This document shows positions 43,899-52,052 of a DNA stretch of 64,000 nucleotides, piece after piece. The stretch is from an uncultured Porphyromonadaceae bacterium (GTDB lineage Bacteria > Bacteroidota > Bacteroidia > Bacteroidales > Muribaculaceae). The translations under genes were made by a program, and so were the position numbers. The DNA is taken from the NCBI GenBank assembly GCA_900550395.1, contig URSD01000001.1, forward strand, positions 1 through 64,000, written 5' to 3'. Position 1 is the stretch's first letter. Each line of letters opens with the position of its first letter. The notes beneath the pieces are model-generated. The model made no database searches. It saw only the letters and a program-made list of their open reading frames with translations, and had not been told where the DNA came from.

Positions 43899-45244
43899 AA
43901 AAGAAATTAGTGGTACTCGGCGCCGGAGAGAGTGGCACAGGCGCCGCCATCCTGGCTAAGGACAAGGGCTATGACGTGCTGCTCAGCGACAGCGGTACCA
44001 TAAGCCCCGCCTACGAGGAGACGCTGCGCCGCGAGGGCATAGCCTTCGAACAGGGCGCACACACGCTCAAGGACATACTCGCCGCCGACGAGATTGTGAA
44101 GAGCCCGGGCATCCCCGAGTCGGCACCCGTCATGAAGGCCATCCGCGCGGCCGGCATCCCCGTCATCAGCGAGATAGAGCTGGCCGGCCGCTACCTTCCC
44201 GAAGGCGCACGCACCATATGCATCACAGGCAGCAACGGCAAGACCACCACGACCATGCTCACATGCCACCTGCTGCGCACGGCGGGCATAGACGCATCCA
44301 CCGCCGGCAACATAGGGCGCTCGCTCGCCCTCCAGGTAGCGCGCGAGCCCCACAGCGTCTACGTAGTGGAGCTAAGCAGCTTCCAGCTCGACAACATGTA
44401 CGAGTTCCGTGCCGACACGGCCGTGATAATGAACATAACGCCCGACCATCTCGACCGCTACGACCACAAGATGGCAAACTATATCGCAGCCAAGATGCGC
44501 ATAGTGCGCAACCAGCGCCCCGAGGATGCGTTCATCCACTGGGCCGACGACCCGGTTGTAAGCGTCGAGCTGGCCGAAGGCCGCGCCGCCACGCCGGCGC
44601 GCGACCTCGTGTTCACAGCCGCCGACAAGCCCGCAGCCGCGGCATACGTGGACGGCGACGGCATGCTTGTGCTGCCCGACATACTCACCATGCCCGTGGC
44701 CGAACTGTCGCTGCCCGGCACCCACAACTTGCTCAACAGCATGGCGGCCGCGCTGGCGGCCCATACGGCAGGTGCCGACGCCGACGCACTGCGCCGCGGA
44801 CTCTCCTCGTTCAGCCCCGTGGAGCACCGCCTGGAACCCGCCGGAACCGTAGGCGGCGTGGAGTGGATCAACGACTCCAAAGCCACCAACGTCAACTCCA
44901 CGTTCTACGCTCTCGGCGCAATGACGCGTCCCGTCGTACTCATACTCGGCGGCAAGGACAAGGGTAACGACTACTCCGAAATCCTGCCTCTGGTGCGCGA
45001 GAAAGTAAAAGCAATAGTAGCCATGGGTCTACACAACGAGAAGATTGTCGATTTCTTCAGCGCCGAAGTGCCGGTTGTCTCCACCGATTCGCTTGCCGAT
45101 GCCGTGGCCGTCTGCCGGCGCCTGGCCGCACCGGGCGACACCGTGCTGCTGTCGCCATGCTGCGCAAGCTTCGACCTCTTCAAGAGCTACGAGGACCGCG
45201 GACGCCGGTTCAAGGCCGCCGTAGCCGCACTCAAAGACGAATAA
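43895..45244 (+). CDS. murD: UDP-MurNAc-L-Ala: D-Glu ligase
   Basis: A 449-residue MurD. LVVLGAGESGTGAAILA is the N-terminal nucleotide-like fold. The ATP loop is ITGSNGKTTTT, and VELSSFQLDNM, NITPDHLDRYDHKMANY and WINDSKATNVNST are specific to MurD. I chose the ATG at 43895 from homology and the mraY overlap; a far longer frame upstream is mraY shadow. Confidence 0.96.
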   Translation: MKKKLVVLGAGESGTGAAILAKDKGYDVLLSDSGTISPAYEETLRREGIAFEQGAHTLKDILAADEIVKSPGIPESAPVMKAIRAAGIPVISEIELAGRYLPEGARTICITGSNGKTTTTMLTCHLLRTAGIDASTAGNIGRSLALQVAREPHSVYVVELSSFQLDNMYEFRADTAVIMNITPDHLDRYDHKMANYIAAKMRIVRNQRPEDAFIHWADDPVVSVELAEGRAATPARDLVFTAADKPAAAAYVDGDGMLVLPDILTMPVAELSLPGTHNLLNSMAAALAAHTAGADADALRRGLSSFSPVEHRLEPAGTVGGVEWINDSKATNVNSTFYALGAMTRPVVLILGGKDKGNDYSEILPLVREKVKAIVAMGLHNEKIVDFFSAEVPVVSTDSLADAVAVCRRLAAPGDTVLLSPCCASFDLFKSYEDRGRRFKAAVAALKDE

Positions 45245-45264
45245 CACACATTATGCAATAGACC

Positions 45265-46596
45265 ATGCCTGACATTTCTCCCTCTGTAAACAGCGCCGTT
45301 GCGGCCGACGCCGAGGCCATACGGCCGAAGCTCCGCACCGACCATCAGATATGGGGCATATACTTCGTGCTCCTTATCTACTCAATCATCGAGCTGTTCA
45401 GCGCCTCCAGCCAGGAGGTGCGCGTCGACGACATCTACGGCCCGCTGTTCCGCCACGTGCAGTTCCTGGCTCTGGGCCTCGGCGCCATGCTCGTGATACA
45501 GCATTTCCATTACCGCTACGTCGTCAAGGGCATACCCTGGCTCGTGGGCCTGAGTATCGCCGCCATGCTGTATGTGCTTGTGGCCGGTGTGGAAATCAAC
45601 GGCGCACGCCGCGGCATGCGTCTCGGCGGCTTCGTCATCCTCCCCGCCGAGTTCATCAAGCTGGCTGTGGCGCTCGGCGTGGCGCTCATCATGAGCCGCT
45701 ATCAGGTGAAGGGCCGGCGCGACGTGTCGAACTACGGCGTGGCGCTGTGCGTGGCGCTGACACTCGTCAGCTCGGGGCTGCTGTTCACGCAGGGCCTTAC
45801 CAACACGCTGCTGCTCATGTGCATCAGCGTCGCCATGATGGCAATCGGCGGCGTGGGCATGAAGAAATTCTGGTGCGTGATAGGCATCTACGCCCTCATA
45901 GGAGGCGGTGCCTTAGGCGTCAAGGTGCTCACGGCCAAGAACGCCGCGCCCACGCCCGAGGCCATGGAGATAGCCCGGCTCAACCACGAGGAGGTAGGCG
46001 CCGGCAATACCGACGACCGTTCGGCCACATGGCAGGGACGCATACAGCGCCACTTCCGCCTCAACAAGCATCAGGACCCCATCGACGACCTCAACAAGCA
46101 GGAGCAGCTGAGCTACATAGCCCAGGCTCACGGCGGCCTGACGGGCGTCGGACCCGGCAACTCGCGCGAGAACGCACGCCTGCCGCTGGCGTTCAGCGAC
46201 TATATCTTCGCCATCATAGTGGAGGAGTGCGGCCTGTTCTTCAGCGTGTTCCTGCTCATGTGCTACCTGTGGCTGCTGGGCCGAGCCGGCTACGTGGGCA
46301 CACGCCTGCGGCGCACACCGGCCTGCTTCCTGATGATAGGCTGCGGCGTGTACATCGTAATCCAGGCGCTGTTCCACATGGCTATCGTCTCCGGCGTCTT
46401 CCCTGTCTCGGGCCAGCCGCTGCCACTAATCAGCAAGGGCGGCACCTCGGTGCTCGCAACATCGCTGGCCCTGGGCGTGATGCTTAGCGTAAGCCGCCAT
46501 GCCGCACGCGTCAACGATGACGACAGCGACGCCGCCACCCGCGAGCTCCAGAGCCTGCCGGAGAACCTCCGCACCGACAACCCGGCGGTTCTTTGA
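45265..46596 (+). CDS. ftsW: Septal peptidoglycan polymerase FtsW
   Basis: A 443-residue SEDS-family glycosyltransferase with about ten spans. Signature segments are INGARRGMRLGGFVILPAEF, LPLAFSDYIFAIIVEECG (the conserved catalytic-loop Asp lies here) and GQPLPLISKGGTSVLATSLA. It polymerises septal glycan with FtsI. The N-terminal 30 residues and C-terminal tail are charged and cytoplasmic. A 111-bp repeat-rich gap precedes murG. Confidence 0.93.
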   Translation: MPDISPSVNSAVAADAEAIRPKLRTDHQIWGIYFVLLIYSIIELFSASSQEVRVDDIYGPLFRHVQFLALGLGAMLVIQHFHYRYVVKGIPWLVGLSIAAMLYVLVAGVEINGARRGMRLGGFVILPAEFIKLAVALGVALIMSRYQVKGRRDVSNYGVALCVALTLVSSGLLFTQGLTNTLLLMCISVAMMAIGGVGMKKFWCVIGIYALIGGGALGVKVLTAKNAAPTPEAMEIARLNHEEVGAGNTDDRSATWQGRIQRHFRLNKHQDPIDDLNKQEQLSYIAQAHGGLTGVGPGNSRENARLPLAFSDYIFAIIVEECGLFFSVFLLMCYLWLLGRAGYVGTRLRRTPACFLMIGCGVYIVIQALFHMAIVSGVFPVSGQPLPLISKGGTSVLATSLALGVMLSVSRHAARVNDDDSDAATRELQSLPENLRTDNPAVL

Positions 46597-46637
46597 GGGC
46601 CTAAGGTCTTGGGTCTAAGGCTTAGAGAATAGATTGT

Positions 46638-46700
46638 TAACTCCTAACTCCTAACTCCCCGCCTCCTCCCTCTTACCTATCCCCTATCAACTATAAACTC
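46638..46700 (-). repeat. TAACTCC run plus inverted copy of the dispersed repeat
   Basis: TAACTCC occurs three times in tandem (46638-46658). Positions 46668-46700, read on the minus strand, give GTTTATAGTTGATAGGGG then ATAGGTAAGAGGG, matching the block at the gph stop codon. Confidence 0.6.
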
Positions 46701-46707
46701 AAAAAAG

Positions 46708-47805
46708 ATGAAAATCCTCATAAGCGGAGGTGGCACCGGCGGCCACATCTTTCCCGCACTCAGCATAGCCGGGGCGCTGCGCCGCCGCTACCCCGACGTT
46801 GAAATACTCTTCGTGGGCGCCGACAACCGCATGGAAATGCAGCGCGTGCCCGCCGCAGGCTATCCCATCGTCGGGCTACCCGTGGCCGGATTCGACCGCA
46901 AACGTCTCTGGCGCAACTTCCGCACGCTGTGGCTGCTGATGAAGAGCATGCGCCTGGCACGACGCACCGTCCGCGACTTCAAGCCCGACATAGCCATCGG
47001 CGTGGGAGGCTATTGCAGCGGCCCCACCCTGAAGGCTGCGCAGAAGCTCGGAGTCCCCACCCTCATCCAGGAACAGAACGGCTATCCCGGCGTCACCAAC
47101 AAGCTCCTCGCAAAGCAGGCCGACGCCATATGCGTGGCCTACGAGGGCACCGAGCGATTCTTCCCGGCCGACAAGATACACCTCACCGGCAACCCCGTGC
47201 GCGCGTCGCTGCTGCAATGCTCGCTGACGCCCGAGGAGGCCCGGCGCAAACTCGGATTCGACCCCGACAAGCCCCTTGTGCTCGTGGTCGGAGGCAGCCT
47301 CGGAGCAACGACCGTCAACCGAGCCGTGGCCGCCGGCGTGAAGCGCATCACCGACGCGGGCGCACAGCTGCTCTGGCAGACCGGGCGACGCGACCAGGAA
47401 CTCGCCGCCGAAGCCACCAAAGGCGTGGAGGGCGCACGCGCCACGGAATTCATTTCCGAAATGGACATAGCCTACCGCGCAGCCGACATCGTGGTATCGC
47501 GCGCCGGCGCCGGCAGCATCAGCGAGCTCCAGCTGCTGGGCAAATGCACCGTGCTGGTACCCTCGCCTAACGTCACCGAGGACCATCAACGCAAAAATGC
47601 CCTTGCTCTCGTGGCACGCGACGCCGCAGTCATGGTCGAGGACGCCGAAGCCGACACCGGCCTCGTGACAGCCGTCACCGACCTGCTCGCCGACCCCGCA
47701 CGCCGCGAGGCCATGAGCCGCAACATCAAGGCCATGGCTCTACCTGACGCCGACGAGCGCATCGTCGACATCATCGCCGGCATCATCGCCAAGAACAAGA
47801 AGTAA
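46708..47805 (+). CDS. murG: Lipid II synthase MurG
   Basis: A 365-residue GT28 N-acetylglucosaminyltransferase. The N-terminal loop is SGGGTGGHIFPALSIA, the middle has GVGGYCSGPTLKAAQ, and the C-terminal UDP site is VSRAGAGSISELQLLGK with VPSPNVTEDHQRKNA. Peripheral on the inner membrane. It converts lipid I to lipid II. Confidence 0.96.
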   Translation: MKILISGGGTGGHIFPALSIAGALRRRYPDVEILFVGADNRMEMQRVPAAGYPIVGLPVAGFDRKRLWRNFRTLWLLMKSMRLARRTVRDFKPDIAIGVGGYCSGPTLKAAQKLGVPTLIQEQNGYPGVTNKLLAKQADAICVAYEGTERFFPADKIHLTGNPVRASLLQCSLTPEEARRKLGFDPDKPLVLVVGGSLGATTVNRAVAAGVKRITDAGAQLLWQTGRRDQELAAEATKGVEGARATEFISEMDIAYRAADIVVSRAGAGSISELQLLGKCTVLVPSPNVTEDHQRKNALALVARDAAVMVEDAEADTGLVTAVTDLLADPARREAMSRNIKAMALPDADERIVDIIAGIIAKNKK

Positions 47806-47823
47806 CAGCGTGGCCTCCGGCCG

Positions 47824-47858
47824 CCCCCTCTTACCTATAAACTCTCAACTATAAACTC
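47824..47858 (-). repeat. Inverted dispersed repeat before murC
   Basis: On the minus strand GAGTTTATAGTTGAGAGTTT then ATAGGTAAGAGGGG, a variant of the 11427-11459 block, four bases before the murC ATG. Confidence 0.55.
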
Positions 47859-47862
47859 AAAA

Positions 47863-49233
47863 ATGAAACATATATACTTCATCGGCGGAGGCGGCATAGG
47901 AATGGCTGCGCTCGAGCGCTACTTCCTCTCGCAGGGACGCGCCGTGGCCGCCTATGACCGCACACCATCCGAACTGACGCGTCATCTGGAGGAGGAAGGC
48001 GTCGCCTTCTGCTACGACGACGACCCGGCCCTCGCCATACCCGAAGACTTCCGCAACCCGGAGGACACACTGGTGGTATTCACTCCCGCCGTTCCCGCAG
48101 ATTCGGCCGTGATGACATGGTTCCGCGAGGGCGGCTACCGCATGATAAAGCGCGCGCAGGCGCTCGGCATCATCACCGCCGACAGCAAGGCAATATGCTT
48201 CGCCGGCACACACGGCAAGACCACCACATCGGCCATGGCAGCGCATATCCTGCACACGTGCAGCTGCGGATGCAACGCCTTCCTGGGCGGCATACTGCGC
48301 AACTACGACAGCAATTTTCTGCTCGACCCGGCATCGCCCTGGACCGTTGCCGAGGCCGACGAGTACGACCGGTCGTTCCACCACCTGCACCCGCACATCG
48401 CCGTGATAACGGCCACCGACCCCGACCATCTCGACATCTACGGCACCGAGGAGGCCTATCTGGAAAGCTTCGCGCACTTCACGGAGCTGATACGCCCCGG
48501 AGGCGCGCTCATAGTCCACACCGGTCTCAAGCTTAAACCAAGACCCGGCGCCGACGTCAGTGTCTTCACATACTCGCGCGACGGCGGCGACTTCCACGCC
48601 GAGAATGTCCGCGTGGGCGACGGCACCATCGTCTTCGACTTCGTACACCCCGGCGGGCGCCTGCGCGACATAGAGCTCGGCGTGCCCGTCGACATCAACA
48701 TCGAGAACGCAGTGGCCGCCCTGGGCGCCACATGGCTCACCGGCGCCCTCGAACCCGACGCCGCGCGCCGCGCCATGGCATCCTTCGCCGGCACGGAGAG
48801 GCGCTTCCAGTTCCTGCTGAAGCAAGCGCGACCCGGCAGGGTGATAATCGATGACTATGCCCACCATCCCGACGAGCTGCGCACCAGCATCGCCAGCGTG
48901 CGCGCACTCTATCCCCACCGGCACCTGACCGTGGCCTTCCAGCCGCACCTATATACGCGCACCCGCGACTTCGCTCCGCAGTTTGCGGACGCCCTCAGCG
49001 GCGCAGACGCCGTGGTGCTCACCGACCTGTATCCTGCGCGCGAGCTCCCCATCGAGGGCATCAGCTCCGACATCATCCTGCGCGACGTACGCTGCGCCGA
49101 CAAGCAGCTCATAGCCAAAGACAATTTGGCAAATTGGCTGAAAAACCGTAACTTTGACATCCTATTGGCCTGCGGTGCCGGCGACATGAGTTTGCTGCTG
49201 CCGCAAGTGGCTGAATATTATAGAAATATATGA
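47863..49233 (+). CDS. murC: UDP-MurNAc: L-Ala ligase
   Basis: A 456-residue MurC-type Mur ligase. IYFIGGGGIGMAALERYF is the N-terminal UDP-binding loop, AGTHGKTTTSAMAAHIL the ATP loop, and EADEYDRSFHHLHPHIAVIT and DDYAHHPDELRTSIASV follow. The slightly divergent N-terminus could also fit an Mpl-like ligase, but position in the cluster and YAHHP favour MurC. Overlaps ftsQ by 4 bp. Confidence 0.92.
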   Translation: MKHIYFIGGGGIGMAALERYFLSQGRAVAAYDRTPSELTRHLEEEGVAFCYDDDPALAIPEDFRNPEDTLVVFTPAVPADSAVMTWFREGGYRMIKRAQALGIITADSKAICFAGTHGKTTTSAMAAHILHTCSCGCNAFLGGILRNYDSNFLLDPASPWTVAEADEYDRSFHHLHPHIAVITATDPDHLDIYGTEEAYLESFAHFTELIRPGGALIVHTGLKLKPRPGADVSVFTYSRDGGDFHAENVRVGDGTIVFDFVHPGGRLRDIELGVPVDINIENAVAALGATWLTGALEPDAARRAMASFAGTERRFQFLLKQARPGRVIIDDYAHHPDELRTSIASVRALYPHRHLTVAFQPHLYTRTRDFAPQFADALSGADAVVLTDLYPARELPIEGISSDIILRDVRCADKQLIAKDNLANWLKNRNFDILLACGAGDMSLLLPQVAEYYRNI

Positions 49234-50096
49234 CCAAGCGTTCCGTCATAATGTGTGCCTGCACCGTCGTTATGCTCGTCTACCTGGCTTTCGCCATGGC
49301 GGGCACCAACGGCATGGCGGGGCACGCCGCCGTGGGCGACATGCGCATCAGCGTGGCCGACTCCCTCCACACCGGCTTCATCACCCCCGACGACATCAGC
49401 CGCGACTTCGTGCGGGGCTATAGCAAAGGCGCCGAGCGCAAGTCGCTGAGACTGCGCAGCATCGAGGCCGGCCTCAACGCCTCCGACAAGATAGAGCGCG
49501 CCAACGTGGCCCTGCTCAACGACGGCACTTTGGCTATCGACGTACAGCCAATGGTGCCCGTGGCCCGCGTCTTCGACAAGGGCGGCCACCGGTCGTACTA
49601 CATCAACGCCGAGGGCAAGCGCATAGGAGCCGAGGCGCGCTTCCACATCGACGTGCCGGTGGTGTGCGGCACATTCAGCGACAAGTATCCCGCCGCGCGC
49701 CTGCTGCCCCTGCTGCGCCACATAGCTGCCGATACGGAACTCGACGCCCTGGTAAGCACCGTAGTAAGCGAGCCGGACGGCGACATCATCATCGTGCCGT
49801 CGATCCGCGGACACGTCATAAACTTCGGCGACACCACCGACGTACACGACAAATTCACCCGCCTGCGCGCCTTCTACCGCAGCGTGCCGCGCGTGCGCGG
49901 CTGGGAAAGCTACGACACCATCAGCGTCAAATGGCGCGGCCAGGTTGTAGCCAGCCGCCGACCCGGTCATCTCGCGCCCGTGGAGCTCGCCGTGGCCGAA
50001 GTGGAATACAACGACGCCGACAACGAGACCGTCATGGGCACCGACCCCGACGACCCTGACAACGGCATCATACCCGACGACGCATATACCCGTTAA
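49230..50096 (+). CDS. ftsQ: FtsQ-like division protein
   Basis: A 288-residue protein with a short N-terminus and one membrane span (SVIMCACTVVMLVYLAFAMA). A POTRA-like region follows (FITPDDISRDFVRGYSKG, LRSIEAGLNASDKIERANV) and then a beta domain (IDVQPMVPVARVFDKGGHRS, KRIGAEARFHIDVPVVCG). The call rests on position between murC and ftsA plus this architecture. It bridges early and late divisome proteins through FtsL. Confidence 0.87.
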   Translation: MTKRSVIMCACTVVMLVYLAFAMAGTNGMAGHAAVGDMRISVADSLHTGFITPDDISRDFVRGYSKGAERKSLRLRSIEAGLNASDKIERANVALLNDGTLAIDVQPMVPVARVFDKGGHRSYYINAEGKRIGAEARFHIDVPVVCGTFSDKYPAARLLPLLRHIAADTELDALVSTVVSEPDGDIIIVPSIRGHVINFGDTTDVHDKFTRLRAFYRSVPRVRGWESYDTISVKWRGQVVASRRPGHLAPVELAVAEVEYNDADNETVMGTDPDDPDNGIIPDDAYTR

Positions 50097-50129
50097 AGAA
50101 AACCTCTACCCATATAAAAATCTGAACTC

Positions 50130-51668
50130 ATGGATGCAAGATACATCGCCGTACTCGAAATAGGCAGCAGCAAGGTGAAGGGCGCCGTTGCACGCCGCGA
50201 CAGCGACGGCACAACGCTCGTGGCGACCCACGAAGTGCCTGCCGTAAACTGTGTGCGCCACGGCCGCGTGCAGAACGTGCAGGAGGTGGCCGCCCGCGCC
50301 GACGAAGTGCTGCGCCGCCTTGAGAACGACCCCGCCGTAGCCCCGAGGCACATCACCCGACTGAGGATAGCCCTCGGAGGACGTTCGGTAAGTTCCGTAC
50401 ACGCCGTCGCCGACGTTCGCCTGCCGGCCGAAGTGGAAATCACCGACGAGACCGTGGCACGGCTGAAGCGCGACGCCGTGGCGTCGCTGCCGGCCGACCG
50501 ACATATACTGGCCGTGCTGCCTCGCTCGTTCACCGTCGACGGCGCGCAGGTGAGCCGCCCCGTAGGCACATTCGGCACAAGCATCCATGCCGACATGACC
50601 GTAGTGCTCGCGTCGCCCGACAACCGCACCAACCTTGACCGCGTCCGCCTGACCGGCGGAGGCAGCCAGGGCACACCCGTAGAACGCGTCTACATACCCC
50701 GTCAGCTCGCCATCGCGCGCATGGCCCTCACGCCCTCCGAGCAGCAGATAGGCGTCGCTCTCGTCGACATGGGCAGCGAGACCACAACAATAAGCATCCA
50801 CCGCGAGGGGAGCCTCCAGGCGCTTGTGACCCTCCCCATGGGCGGACGCAACATCACCCGCGACCTTGCCACCGGCCTGAGCATCACCGAGGAGCAGGCA
50901 GAATACATCAAGACAAACCAGGCGTCGGCCATCCCCGACCCGCAGCTCGACACCACGGCCGAGGCCCACGAGATAAGCAGCTACACGCAGGCACGCGCCG
51001 GAGAAATAATCGCCAACGTCATGCACCGCATAGAGCAGGCCGGATTCAAGAACGCCGACCTTCCCGGCGGCATCGTGCTCACAGGCCGCGCATCGCGCAT
51101 GAGGCGCATGGCCGAGCTGTTCGAGACTCAGACCAAGATGCGCGTGCGCACCGCACCGGCCGACAACAGCGTAAGCCCCGGCAATACCGGTCTCGACCCT
51201 CTTGACAGCCTCGACATCATGGCTCTGGTGGCATGGCCCGACGCAGACAACGGCGAGAGCGACCTCACCGAACTGCCGAGCCGCAAGGAGCCGGAAGACG
51301 ACGTTTTCTCCCACAAAGACGACAGCGAGGAGTACGACGACTACAACCGCAAACGTCCTACCCACGGAAGAAACTGGCGCGGAGACGACGACTTCGACGA
51401 CAACAACCTTCTCAAGGACGACGACGAGATAGAACGCGAGCGCGAAGAACGCGAAAAACGTCGCCGGCGCGAGGAAGATAAAGAACGCCGCCGCAAGGAG
51501 AAAGGAGAGGTCAAATTAAACGACGATACTATCGACGAACCGGACGAGGAGCCCTACACCGAACCAGAAAACGGAGGACGCTTCGGCGGACTGCGCAGCA
51601 TAATCACGCGCATCGGCAAAGGATTCATCGGCAACAAAGGCCCCGAGGATATAGACGACGATTTTTAG
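50130..51668 (+). CDS. ftsA: Cell division protein FtsA, extended acidic-basic tail
   Basis: A 512-residue actin-fold membrane tether for FtsZ. Phosphate loop 1 is AVLEIGSSKVKGAVAR, and GVALVDMGSETTTIS and GIVLTGRASRMRRM are the other nucleotide motifs. Residues ~375-480 form an unusually long charged stretch (KDDSEEYDDYNRKRPTHGR, DDDEIEREREEREKRRRREE). The C-terminus, RFGGLRSIITRIGKGFI, is the amphipathic membrane helix. The stop codon TAG takes its last base from the MITE at 51668; without it, the sequence would read TAA one base on. Confidence 0.95.
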   Translation: MDARYIAVLEIGSSKVKGAVARRDSDGTTLVATHEVPAVNCVRHGRVQNVQEVAARADEVLRRLENDPAVAPRHITRLRIALGGRSVSSVHAVADVRLPAEVEITDETVARLKRDAVASLPADRHILAVLPRSFTVDGAQVSRPVGTFGTSIHADMTVVLASPDNRTNLDRVRLTGGGSQGTPVERVYIPRQLAIARMALTPSEQQIGVALVDMGSETTTISIHREGSLQALVTLPMGGRNITRDLATGLSITEEQAEYIKTNQASAIPDPQLDTTAEAHEISSYTQARAGEIIANVMHRIEQAGFKNADLPGGIVLTGRASRMRRMAELFETQTKMRVRTAPADNSVSPGNTGLDPLDSLDIMALVAWPDADNGESDLTELPSRKEPEDDVFSHKDDSEEYDDYNRKRPTHGRNWRGDDDFDDNNLLKDDDEIEREREEREKRRRREEDKERRRKEKGEVKLNDDTIDEPDEEPYTEPENGGRFGGLRSIITRIGKGFIGNKGPEDIDDDF

Positions 51669-52026
51669 AGGCTGTTTAAAAACGGATGTTAACTCAGGGG
51701 TTGCAGATTTTGGAGGGTATTTCATCCTGCGGGAGCAGGAGCGTACTGGATGTACGCGACTGTGACAAAGGATGAAAGACACCCAAAAGATGCAAAGCCG
51801 AAGTAACTTTTCATGATAAAATCAGCCTCCGGACAAAACGAAAGAAATATTAAAATAACAGTATGATAAACAAACAGATGATAAAAGTCAGCTCGCCTCG
51901 GTCCCTCTCCGGCGCTTTCCGCCGTCTTCTTCGGTCGAGTGGCTACGGCCACACTCCCTCATCAGACGACAAAAATCGCTCGGAGATTGACCGCCCCTGC
52001 GTTAACATCTGTTTTTAAACAGCCTC
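51668..52026. mobile_element. 359-bp MITE-like element between ftsA and ftsZ
   Basis: Terminal inverted repeats start GAGGCTGTTTAAAAAC at 51668 and, on the other strand, at 52026. They match over 33 bp with two mismatches. The flanking TTA at 51665-51667 and 52027-52029 is a perfect 3-bp target duplication. No believable coding sequence is inside; it holds smaller inverted repeats (TTTCATCCT with AGGATGAAA). A non-autonomous transposable element is the simplest reading. It separates ftsA from ftsZ by 384 bp, where otherwise about 22 bp would remain. Confidence 0.88.
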
Positions 52027-52052
52027 TTAACTAACGCTACCAGACCCACACA

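Noticed and set aside
47863..49233. Mpl (murein peptide ligase) instead of MurC
   Set aside because: The location between murG and ftsQ and the overall length favour MurC, and no other MurC is in the cluster.
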